A stretch of DNA of 13,948 bases from a candidate division WOR-1 bacterium RIFOXYB2_FULL_48_7. GTDB lineage: Bacteria > Margulisbacteria > WOR-1 > O2-12-FULL-45-9 > XYB2-FULL-48-7. The notes under the pieces are model-generated. The model searched no databases. It was given only the letters and a program-made list of their open reading frames with translations, and was not told where the DNA came from. The translations under genes and the position numbers were made by a program. Position 1 is the stretch's first letter, and each line of letters opens with the position of its first letter. The stretch spans positions 1-13,948 of the forward strand of contig MEUF01000019.1 of assembly GCA_001771615.1 (NCBI GenBank), written 5' to 3'. Positions 1 through 5,755 of this stretch are shown here, in pieces.

Positions 1-36
1 CATTTTACGCTGCCGATAGCGAAGGAGGGGAAATAA
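1..36 (+). CDS. C-terminal end of a probable sensor histidine kinase (partial)
   Basis: The frame that is open from base 1 reads HFTLPIAKEGK and stops at TAA 34-36, directly against the ATG of the response regulator at 37. The F-T-L-P stretch close to the C-terminus is the usual last beta strand of the HATPase_c domain in sensor histidine kinases. A kinase gene just upstream of a response regulator is the classic two-component arrangement. The regulator's Shine-Dalgarno sequence (GGAGGGG, about 24-30) lies inside these last codons, which suggests coupled translation. Only eleven residues are visible, so the assignment rests on this short motif and on context. Confidence 0.5.
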   Translation, partial: HFTLPIAKEGK

Positions 37-396
37 ATGAATAAGATTCTGGTGGTGGACGACGAACCGGTGATTTTGCGCGCTATCGCAGACCGTTTGA
101 AGGCCAAGGGCTATGATGTCCTAACAGCCGAGACCGGCGAAGAAGGTTACGACAAGACTATGCAATTCAAGCCTGACCTGGTAGTTCTTGATGTCTTGCT
201 CCCCAAAATCAATGGTTGGGAGGTTTGCCAAAAGCTCAAGGCGGACGAAAGCGTTAAGCATATCCCGGTGATTATCCTGACGGTCAAAGCCAAGGAAATT
301 GATGAGATCAAGAGTTTTGAGTGTGGGGCGGAGGCTTACATGACCAAGCCGTTTGAGTTTGACAGGTTACTGGAAAAGATCGCGGATTTATTGTAA
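37..396 (+). CDS. Stand-alone receiver-domain response regulator (CheY-like)
   Basis: The 119-residue protein is a single REC domain with no output domain. The phosphorylation site is complete: acidic pair D8/D9, phospho-acceptor D52 in the strand VVLDVLLP, switch threonine T82, aromatic switch Y101 and invariant K104 followed by proline (MTKPFEF). It would receive a phosphoryl group from a sensor kinase, probably the one whose tail lies at 1-36, and act through protein-protein contacts, since it has no DNA-binding region. The start ATG is fixed by the GGAGGGG ribosome-binding site 6-7 bases upstream and by the abutting stop of the preceding gene. The next gene follows after 23 bases on the same strand, so the regulator, the methionine-rich membrane protein and the reductase may be co-transcribed. 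The partner or output of the regulator cannot be told from the sequence. Confidence 0.93.
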   Translation: MNKILVVDDEPVILRAIADRLKAKGYDVLTAETGEEGYDKTMQFKPDLVVLDVLLPKINGWEVCQKLKADESVKHIPVIILTVKAKEIDEIKSFECGAEAYMTKPFEFDRLLEKIADLL

Positions 397-419
397 TAAA
401 AAATAATGGAGGTGCTGAA

Positions 420-719
420 ATGATGAATCAAATGGTGTTTATGAGTGTCTTGTTGGTGTTCGTGTTGCTGGGCTTTGCTTATATAGTCTTGGTCATGGCC
501 AATAAAGAGGCGGGAATAATGAAAACCAGTGGCCAGGTGATTGCTGCGGTTATCGCGGTTGTCGCCCTGGTGGTTTTTGTTTACGGCGGCAGCCAGATGG
601 GAAAGATGGGCGGGATGAACTGTCCAGGGATGATGGGTGAAGGTAAAATGATGAAAATGCCGGGTATGCAAAAGATGATGCCGGGTAAAATGATGCAACA
701 ATGCCCCAAGATGCCTTAA
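420..719 (+). CDS. Small two-helix membrane protein with Met-rich, Cys-containing tail
   Basis: This 99-residue protein has two hydrophobic segments (about 5-27 and 37-57). A tail from residue 60 onward contains 14 methionines and two cysteines (C68, C95), arranged in repeated G-K-M, G-M and M-M-P-G-K-M-M pieces. Methionine-rich stretches of this kind bind Cu(I) or Ag(I) in known metal-handling proteins such as Ctr1 transporters and CopC/PcoC-type proteins, so soft-metal binding is a reasonable inference but is not shown. With both termini on one side of a two-helix hairpin, the tail could be cytoplasmic or periplasmic; topology is unresolved. GGAGGTG at 408-414 supports the start at 420 or at the second ATG, 423. 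The last 19 bases overlap the start of the reductase gene. The tail's coding DNA contains a direct repeat, ATGCCGGGTA, at 657-666 and 678-687, which hints that the tail grew by internal duplication. I recognise no named family. Confidence 0.75.
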   Translation: MMNQMVFMSVLLVFVLLGFAYIVLVMANKEAGIMKTSGQVIAAVIAVVALVVFVYGGSQMGKMGGMNCPGMMGEGKMMKMPGMQKMMPGKMMQQCPKMP

Positions 720-1618
720 GAGATATTGTTATTGTCGGGGCGGGGCCGGCCGGGATTACGGCGGCTGTTTATGCTGCCCGCAAACGGCTTAATTTTAGTG
801 TTGTTAGCGCACATATCGGCGGCCAGGCGGCCTGGTCAGGGGAGATAGACAATTACCCCGGCTTCCAATTGATCAGCGGCCCAGAGCTGGCGGTCAAATT
901 TCGCGAACAACTGGACAAGTACTCGATTGATATGCGCGAAAGGGTGGAAGTTACGCGCATAGAGCGGGACGGCCAGAATTTCAAACTCTATCTTAGTGCC
1001 GGTGAACCACTAATGACAAAGACGGTCATTATCGCTTCCGGCAAAAAGCCGCGCAGCTTGAATGTCCCCGGTGAAAAAAAATATTTAAACAAGGGAGTGG
1101 CTTACTGTGCCACTTGTGATGGGCCACTGTTTGCCGGCAAGGATGTCGCGATTGTCGGCGGCGGCAATTCAGCCCTGGATGCCGCATTGCAGATGGTGCG
1201 TCTTGCTAAACAGGTCTATTTAATCAATGATCAGCCGGCTTGCACCGGGGACCAGGTCATGATCGATAACCTGAATAAGGTCGGGAACATTGCTTATTTT
1301 CACCAGGCCAAGGTTTTGGAAATTATCGGCCAACAATTTGTCCAGGCAATCAAGCTTGAGCATGAGGGGCAGATAAAAGAGCTGCCGGTTGCAGGTGTAT
1401 TTATTGAAATCGGGTTGATTCCCAATGCCGGATTCATCGATTTTGTAACTAAAAACCAGGTTGGGGAAATAATGATCGATTGTTCCGCGCATACCCAGGT
1501 GCCGGGCATCTTTGCGGCTGGGGATGTTACCAGCGTACCGGATAAACAGATCGTGATTGCCGCCGGAGATGGGGCCAAGGCCACGTTATCAGCTTTTCGT
1601 TACCTCTCAACACACTAA
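701..1618 (+). CDS. trxB: Thioredoxin reductase / AhpF-like NAD(P)H-dependent flavoprotein disulfide reductase
   Basis: The 305-residue protein has the thioredoxin-reductase layout: FAD-binding GAGPAG at 13-18, redox-active C136-A-T-C139 followed by DGPLF, a second Rossmann motif GGGNSA at 153-158, and the C-terminal FAD motif FAAGDV at 270-275. It should pass electrons from a pyridine nucleotide through FAD and the disulfide to thioredoxin or a similar partner. After the second Rossmann motif it reads VYLINDQPACTGDQ, without the HRR and following arginine that bind the NADPH 2'-phosphate in typical TrxB. This resembles the NADH-dependent AhpF, as does CDGPLF-x-GK, but the AhpF N-terminal domains are absent and no ahpC is in view. 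The ATG at 701 gives a normal N-terminus although it overlaps the preceding gene by 19 bases and lacks a good Shine-Dalgarno, so translational coupling is likely. Its stop overlaps the convergent ferritin-like gene by four bases. Confidence 0.92.
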   Translation: MPQDALRDIVIVGAGPAGITAAVYAARKRLNFSVVSAHIGGQAAWSGEIDNYPGFQLISGPELAVKFREQLDKYSIDMRERVEVTRIERDGQNFKLYLSAGEPLMTKTVIIASGKKPRSLNVPGEKKYLNKGVAYCATCDGPLFAGKDVAIVGGGNSALDAALQMVRLAKQVYLINDQPACTGDQVMIDNLNKVGNIAYFHQAKVLEIIGQQFVQAIKLEHEGQIKELPVAGVFIEIGLIPNAGFIDFVTKNQVGEIMIDCSAHTQVPGIFAAGDVTSVPDKQIVIAAGDGAKATLSAFRYLSTH

Positions 1619-2136
1619 CCCTCAATGATCCAGCGTTCGTTCTGCCGGTACCACTCGCCTGGGTCGTTGAGATAGACCAGGGTTTCTTGCAAGATGGCAA
1701 AATGTTCCCGCTCTTCCAGGGCCAGGGCGGCATAAAACTTCTTGACCAGGGGGTCGGTTGCTTCGGCATTAATCTTGTCATAGAGCTTGTAACTGAATTG
1801 TTCCATTTCTTCAGCCACTTTATAAGCCATATTCATGTCAGAGGTTGAACTAAAATCCTTGGCCAAACCTTTTTTTAGGTGATGCAAAATAGGGGCAAGC
1901 AGCTTGGCCCGGCTGATGGAAATCTTGTCAGCTAAATCGGCTGGCAGCGGGACCTGGCCGGTCAGGTTCTGGTAGATACTCTTGGCCCGCTCCAGATGGA
2001 GCAACTCCCGCTCGGCTAAGCTGTTAAAAGTGGAAACAACCAGCGGATTGCTGGTCTTGCCGGCTGTTTTAGTATAATAATCAAAACCCCTTTGTTCCAG
2101 GTCAACAGCCAATTTGAGGTCATTTAATAATTCCAT
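1615..2136 (-). CDS. Ferritin-like diiron protein of the rubrerythrin family, without rubredoxin domain
   Basis: The 173-residue protein is a predicted four-helix bundle with a full set of diiron-type ligands: E14 (DLEQRG), E44-x-x-H47, E109/E110 in VAEEME, and E142-x-x-H145. The ExxH pairs in helices 2 and 4 are the signature of the rubrerythrin/ferritin-like superfamily. Unlike the rubrerythrin at 4181-4756 it has no C-terminal CxxC pairs and ends in a short aromatic tail (EWYRQNERWIIEG), so it would need an outside electron donor or could act in iron handling. A role in peroxide reduction or iron storage under oxygen stress is inferred from family and neighbours. It is the second gene of a minus-strand pair: its Shine-Dalgarno AAAAGGAG (complement of 2144-2151) overlaps the stop codon of the 61-residue membrane protein gene. 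The operon faces away from the superoxide reductase operon. Confidence 0.88.
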   Translation of the reverse strand: MELLNDLKLAVDLEQRGFDYYTKTAGKTSNPLVVSTFNSLAERELLHLERAKSIYQNLTGQVPLPADLADKISISRAKLLAPILHHLKKGLAKDFSSTSDMNMAYKVAEEMEQFSYKLYDKINAEATDPLVKKFYAALALEEREHFAILQETLVYLNDPGEWYRQNERWIIEG

Positions 2137-2149
2137 AAGCCAACTCCTT

Positions 2150-2335
2150 TTAATTCATTAATGTGAAATAAACATACAACACATAGAGTACGTGGGCGGT
2201 AGCGAAAAATACTGTCGCGGCTGCCAGAGATTTGTGGATTATCAGCTTAGCCTTCAGGATGCCGGTGACAACAGTGAGGAACCCGCAGAAATAGCCAAGC
2301 CCCCCCAGCGTCATGATGATCAAAGTTGTATCCAT
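2150..2335 (-). CDS. 61-residue two-helix membrane protein with two spaced histidines (possible haem-binding)
   Basis: The protein is almost entirely two membrane helices (about 5-27 and 35-58) joined by the short basic loop LKAKLIIHK. Helix 2 carries H34 at its start and H48 fourteen residues later (HKSLAAATVFFATAH). Histidines 13-14 residues apart on one helix are the haem-ligand spacing of cytochrome-b type membrane proteins, which suggests, without proving, haem binding in an oligomer or a scaffold for an electron-transfer partner. A single copy has too few helices for a normal cytochrome b bundle. It is the promoter-proximal gene of a minus-strand operon, and its stop overlaps the ribosome-binding site of the ferritin-like gene, so the two are probably co-translated. 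I see no good Shine-Dalgarno before its ATG, but a promoter-like pair (TTGCCT, 17 bases, TAGTAT) lies just upstream. I cannot name the family. Confidence 0.7.
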   Translation of the reverse strand: MDTTLIIMTLGGLGYFCGFLTVVTGILKAKLIIHKSLAAATVFFATAHVLYVLYVYFTLMN

Positions 2336-2435
2336 AGTGAGGCAATACTAACAAACCGCCCCTCAATAGGCAAGTGGGGATGATTGAATCTGCTGTGCGG
2401 AAGGAGTAAAATTAGCTCCAATAGGGGTGATGTTT
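2336..2435. promoter_or_regulatory. Divergent control region between the ferritin-like and superoxide reductase operons
   Basis: This region of about 100 bases lies between two outward-facing oxygen-defence operons. Rightward, TTGAAT (2384-2389) and TAAAAT (2407-2412) are 17 bases apart, a sigma-70-like pair with a start expected near 2419 and a Shine-Dalgarno AGGGG (2423-2427) before the ATG at 2436. Leftward, TTGCCT (complement of 2368-2373) and TAGTAT (complement of 2345-2350) are also 17 bases apart. The two promoters would lie back to back without overlapping. I do not see a clear Fur, PerR or Rex palindrome; GGAG/CTCC at 2403-2419 is only four bases per arm. Promoter calls are by eye. 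Confidence 0.5.
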
Positions 2436-2822
2436 ATGGCAAAGGCGAAACAATTGGGAGTTTATAAATGCCTGGTCTGCGGGAATATTGTGGAAATGCT
2501 CCACACCGGTGATGGAGAACTAGTCTGCTGCGGGCAACCGATGGAGCTGTTAACAGAAAATACCGTTGATGCTTCCAAAGAAAAGCATGTCCCGGTGATC
2601 GAAAAGACGGCTGCCGGTGTTTTAGTCAAAATAGGGGCTGTCCCGCATCCAATGGAAGAAAAACATTATATTGAATGGATTGAATTACTGGCCGATGGCC
2701 AGGCCTACAGAAAATTCCTCAAACCTGGAGATAAACCAGAAGCGGAATTTTGTGTGGCGGCCAAGCAAATGACCGCGCGGGAGCTGTGTAACATTCATGG
2801 CTTGTGGAGCGCTGCACTCTGA
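2436..2822 (+). CDS. dfx: Desulfoferrodoxin (two-iron superoxide reductase)
   Basis: This enzyme reduces superoxide to hydrogen peroxide in the cytoplasm without making O2. From the ATG at 2436 the protein has 128 residues, close to the usual 126. The N-terminal desulforedoxin-like domain has C12-x-x-C15 and adjacent C31-C32 for the FeCys4 centre. The catalytic domain has the full FeHis4Cys set, H51, H71, H77, C118 and H121, and the conserved E49-K50 before H51, where the lysine helps steer superoxide and protonation. It is therefore a complete two-iron (class I) enzyme. The frame also contains GTG at 2427 and ATG at 2430, but AGGGG at 2423-2427 is well spaced only for 2436. The stop TGA shares its last base with the rubredoxin ATG, so the two are translationally coupled; rubredoxin is the expected electron donor. 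Confidence 0.96.
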   Translation: MAKAKQLGVYKCLVCGNIVEMLHTGDGELVCCGQPMELLTENTVDASKEKHVPVIEKTAAGVLVKIGAVPHPMEEKHYIEWIELLADGQAYRKFLKPGDKPEAEFCVAAKQMTARELCNIHGLWSAAL

Positions 2823-2983
2823 TGAAAAAATACGTTTGTAAAGTCTGCGGTTATATTTATGATCCGGAAAAAGGGGATCCTGATTCCGGTATAGTGCCTG
2901 GAGTTGCCTTTACCAGCCTGCCGGATGACTGGACCTGTCCGATCTGCGGTGCGGCCAAGGACCAATTTGAGGTAATGGCCTAA
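2822..2983 (+). CDS. Rubredoxin
   Basis: The 53-residue protein has the complete rubredoxin pattern: C6-K-V-C9-G-Y at the N-terminus and C39-P-I-C42-G near the C-terminus, the conserved aromatic residues Y4, Y11, Y13, F30 and W37, and the G-V-x-F loop. It binds a single iron through four cysteines and is a small soluble one-electron carrier. The ATG overlaps the last base of the desulfoferrodoxin stop (TGATG), and the FprA gene begins 20 bases after its stop. This places the shared electron carrier between its likely partners SOR and FprA, with rubrerythrin further on. No dedicated NADH:rubredoxin reductase gene is in the window, so how this rubredoxin is reduced is not visible. Confidence 0.97.
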   Translation: MKKYVCKVCGYIYDPEKGDPDSGIVPGVAFTSLPDDWTCPICGAAKDQFEVMA

Positions 2984-3003
2984 GAAAGGGGTTGGGTTGA
3001 CCT

Positions 3004-4179
3004 ATGGTTAGAAAAATCTCTGAAAATATTTTTGAGGTCGGGGCCATTGACTGGGATAGGCGGTTGTTTGATGAATTGATCCCTTTGCCCAATGGGACAA
3101 GCTATAACTCTTATTTGATTAAAGGGAGCGAAAAGACCCTCTTAATTGATACTGTCGATCCCACCAAAACAGCTTTTTTGTTGGCTAATCTGCAGCAGCT
3201 GGGGATATCCAAAATTGATTACGTTATTGCCCACCATGGTGAGCAGGACCATTCGGGTTCGCTGCCCGATGTTTTAGCGGCCTTTCCCATGGCAAAAGTC
3301 GTGACTAATGCCAAATGCCGTGATGAGCTAAAAGAACATCTCTTGCTCTCTGATGAACAATTTATGGTTATTGAAGATCGGCAGGTCCTTTCGCTGGGCG
3401 ATAAAAACCTGGAATTTCTTTTTGCCCCCTGGGTCCATTGGCCCGAAACATTTTTGACTTACCTGAAAGAAGAACAGATATTGTTTACCTGTGATTTGTT
3501 TGGCTCGCATTTGGCTTCGGCTGAGCTGTTGGCTGTCAATGAGCCGGAGGTCTATCGCACGGCCAAGCGCTATTATGCGGAAATAATGATGCCCTTCCGG
3601 ACGAACATCAAAAAACACCTGGAAATGCTGGCCCCCTATCAAATTAAAATGATCTGCCCCAGTCATGGCCCGGTCTACCAGCGGCCGCAGTTGATTCTTG
3701 ACGCTTATAAGGATTGGACTTCGGATAAGGTCAAAAATGAAGTAGTTTTCCCCTATGTTTCCATGCACGGTAGTACGGCTAAAATGGCAGACCGGCTGAT
3801 AGCTGCTTTGCTGGAGCGGGGGGTAATTGTCCAGCCCTTCAATTTAAGCCGGACCGATATTGGTGAATTGGCCATGGCCATGGTTGATGCAGCCACGATT
3901 GTCATCGGTTCACCGACGGTTTTGGCTGGCCCGCACCCGTTGGCCAATTATGCCGCTTTTCTGGCGAACGCTCTCCGTCCCAAGACCAGGTTTGTTTCCA
4001 TTATCGGATCATTCGGTTGGGGAGGGCGGATGGTCGACATCTTGGCTGGAGCGATCCCTAACCTGAAAGTTGAAATCATCCCGCCAGTGGTCATCAAAGG
4101 AGTGCCCAAAACAGCAGATTTGGCGGCACTGGATGCTTTGGCGGCAGTTATTGCACAAAAACATAAGGAGGTCGTGTGA
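3004..4179 (+). CDS. fprA: FprA-type flavodiiron protein (rubredoxin:oxygen oxidoreductase)
   Basis: The 391-residue protein has the core flavodiiron layout: an N-terminal metallo-beta-lactamase-like domain (about 1-245) and a C-terminal flavodoxin domain (about 246-391). The diiron ligands are visible: H78-x-E80-x-D82-H83, H145 (WVHWPE), D164 (FTCDLFGSH) and H221 (CPSHGP). The FMN-binding loop is YVSMHGSTAKMA (251-262). These enzymes reduce O2 to water, or in some members NO to N2O, using electrons from rubredoxin; the rubredoxin gene just upstream supports that donor. Sequence alone does not separate O2 from NO preference. There is no fused rubredoxin or flavin-reductase domain. An in-frame TGA at 2998-3000 limits the start to the ATG at 3004. 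The rubrerythrin Shine-Dalgarno lies inside the last codons, and one base separates the two genes. Confidence 0.96.
   Translation: MVRKISENIFEVGAIDWDRRLFDELIPLPNGTSYNSYLIKGSEKTLLIDTVDPTKTAFLLANLQQLGISKIDYVIAHHGEQDHSGSLPDVLAAFPMAKVVTNAKCRDELKEHLLLSDEQFMVIEDRQVLSLGDKNLEFLFAPWVHWPETFLTYLKEEQILFTCDLFGSHLASAELLAVNEPEVYRTAKRYYAEIMMPFRTNIKKHLEMLAPYQIKMICPSHGPVYQRPQLILDAYKDWTSDKVKNEVVFPYVSMHGSTAKMADRLIAALLERGVIVQPFNLSRTDIGELAMAMVDAATIVIGSPTVLAGPHPLANYAAFLANALRPKTRFVSIIGSFGWGGRMVDILAGAIPNLKVEIIPPVVIKGVPKTADLAALDALAAVIAQKHKEVV
4165..4172 (+). promoter_or_regulatory. Ribosome-binding site fixing the GTG start of rubrerythrin
   Basis: AAGGAGGT is a near-complete complement to the end of 16S rRNA and sits eight bases before GTG 4181, within the last codons of fprA. 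It decides the rubrerythrin start, because the same frame stays open further upstream inside fprA. Confidence 0.85.
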
Positions 4180-4180
4180 G

Positions 4181-4756
4181 GTGAAAAGTCTCAAAGGCTC
4201 CCAAACAGAAAAGAATCTTTTAAAATCATTTGCTGGTGAATCCCAAGCCCGCAACCGCTATACATATTTTGCCAGTGTGGCCAAAAAGGCCGGTTTTGAG
4301 CAAATCGCGGCGATTTTTCTGGAAACGGCTGACAATGAACTGGAACATGCCAAGAAATTCTTCAAATTTCTGGAAGGTGGGGCGGTCGAAATAACCGCGA
4401 CTTACCCGGCTGGAGTAATCGGCGACACGGCAGCTAATTTGGCGGCGGCGGCGGATGGGGAAAAAGAAGAATGGACGGTTCTCTATACTAATTTCGCTAA
4501 AATTGCTAAGGATGAAGGCTTTGATGAAGTTGCGATCATTTTCAAGGAAATTGCCGAAGTGGAAGAGCAGCATGAAAAGCGCTATCGGGCGCTGCTGCGC
4601 AATGTTAAAGGCGGAACGGTATTTAGAAAAGATATCCCGGTCAAATGGCGCTGCCGGAATTGCGGTTATGTCCATGAAGGGAAAGAGGCCCCATTAAAAT
4701 GCCCTGCTTGCAGCCATCCCCAGTCATACTATGAACTGCTGGCAGAAAATTATTAA
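4181..4756 (+). CDS. rbr: Rubrerythrin (NADH/rubredoxin-linked peroxidase)
   Basis: From the GTG at 4181 the protein is 191 residues, the length of classic rubrerythrin. The ferritin-like domain has E20, E53-x-x-H56, E94, E97 and E128-x-x-H131 for the diiron site. The C-terminal rubredoxin-like domain has C158-x-x-C161 and C174-x-x-C177 for FeCys4. It reduces hydrogen peroxide to water in the cytoplasm of anaerobes, with electrons entering through its own rubredoxin domain or the rubredoxin at 2822-2983. In this operon it would remove the peroxide produced by superoxide reductase. The open frame extends upstream into fprA, but AAGGAGGT eight bases before the GTG and the start of family similarity at KSLKGSQTEKNLL settle the start. 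The next gene begins six bases after its stop but belongs to a different function. Confidence 0.96.
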   Translation: MKSLKGSQTEKNLLKSFAGESQARNRYTYFASVAKKAGFEQIAAIFLETADNELEHAKKFFKFLEGGAVEITATYPAGVIGDTAANLAAAADGEKEEWTVLYTNFAKIAKDEGFDEVAIIFKEIAEVEEQHEKRYRALLRNVKGGTVFRKDIPVKWRCRNCGYVHEGKEAPLKCPACSHPQSYYELLAENY

Positions 4757-4762
4757 ACTACG

Positions 4763-5755
4763 GTGAAAATATTAATCGTCAAACTGGGCGCGATCGGGGA
4801 TGTCTTGCGTACCACTTCGATTTTGCCTGGTTTGAGAAAAAAATATCCTGACAGCCTGATTGATTGGTTGACCGCTTCTTCAGCCAGCGACTTATTAATA
4901 GAAAACCCTTATCTCAACCGGGTGATTATCTGGGACAAACATCAGGAGCTGGATAATTTCTATGATTTGGTGATCGGGCTCGAAGACGACCAGGCAGTCT
5001 GCCAGTTTATCTCCACCCTCAGGCACAAAGAGATCCTGGGGGCTTATTACAGCGACAAGCGGGTCATCTACACCCCCTCGGCCTGGTTTGATATGTCAAT
5101 CATTTCCCGTTTTGGGTTGGCCGAAGCCAACCAGTTAAAAAAAGCCAATCAAAAGAGCTATCAGCAGCACTTGGCAGAATTGCTGGGGATCGGAATTTCT
5201 CCCTATGTATTTAAACTTCATCCGGATGAAATCAAATGGGGGAAAGAGTATGTTGCCAGCCTTGGTTTTAGTTCGGGTGAAAAAATTCTGGGGGTTAATA
5301 CCGGAGCCGGCCTGCGCTGGCCGCAGAAGAGTTGGGGGATAGAGCAGACGATTGATTTGATCAACCGGGTCAAGAAAGAGCTGGGGATCCCGGCAATGAT
5401 TTTGGGCGGCGACCAGGAGGCGGAACGCAACCAACTGATTGCCAAAGAGACAGGCATGCCGAAAGCCAAGCCGCAAGTGTTGCGTCGTTTTGGCGCCGTT
5501 ATTAACCAATGCCATTCCCTGTTATCGAGCGATAGTCTGGCGATGCATTTTGGTATTGCCACCTGGAAACATCTGACGGTCTTTTTTGGGCCGACTTCGG
5601 CAGCCGAAATAGAGCTTTATAATTTGGGTGCCAAATTAGCCCCGCCGCTGCCTTGCCTGGTTTGTTATAAAAAGAGCTGTTCCATCCATCCCAACTGTAT
5701 GGAATCGCTAAAGGTTGAAACTGTTTTTGAGGCGGTAAAAAAAGGGTATCAATGA
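4763..5755 (+). CDS. Glycosyltransferase family 9 (ADP-heptosyltransferase-like)
   Basis: The 330-residue protein starts with the GT9 signature KLGAIGDVLRTTSILPGLR (7-25), in which the aspartate after I-G is the expected catalytic base. It then has NTGAGLRWPQKSW (179-191) and the donor-binding SDSLAMHFG (256-264). Near the C-terminus C298-x-x-C301-x4-C306-x5-C312 ending in C-M matches the cysteine cluster common in RfaF-type heptosyltransferases. It likely transfers heptose or a related sugar to a lipopolysaccharide core-like acceptor on the inner face of the cytoplasmic membrane; the sugar cannot be read from sequence. The start is GTG, six bases after the rubrerythrin stop, with no clear Shine-Dalgarno, so it may depend on read-through from the oxygen-defence operon. 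Its stop overlaps the next glycosyltransferase start in ATGA, indicating coupled expression. Confidence 0.9.
   Translation: MKILIVKLGAIGDVLRTTSILPGLRKKYPDSLIDWLTASSASDLLIENPYLNRVIIWDKHQELDNFYDLVIGLEDDQAVCQFISTLRHKEILGAYYSDKRVIYTPSAWFDMSIISRFGLAEANQLKKANQKSYQQHLAELLGIGISPYVFKLHPDEIKWGKEYVASLGFSSGEKILGVNTGAGLRWPQKSWGIEQTIDLINRVKKELGIPAMILGGDQEAERNQLIAKETGMPKAKPQVLRRFGAVINQCHSLLSSDSLAMHFGIATWKHLTVFFGPTSAAEIELYNLGAKLAPPLPCLVCYKKSCSIHPNCMESLKVETVFEAVKKGYQ

Noticed and set aside
336..701. Minus-strand open frame very rich in histidine
   Set aside because: It is the antisense of the methionine-rich tail: every ATG in one frame reads as CAT (His) on the other strand. It also overlaps two well-supported genes and has no ribosome-binding site.
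2403..2419. GGAG/CTCC symmetry near the superoxide reductase promoter as an operator
   Set aside because: Four bases per arm is expected by chance, and it does not match a Fur, PerR or Rex site.
4070..4180. Upstream in-frame extension of rubrerythrin into fprA
   Set aside because: The extra residues lie inside the conserved FprA C-terminus and are not rubrerythrin-like. AAGGAGGT before GTG 4181 and the family length of 191 residues settle the start.
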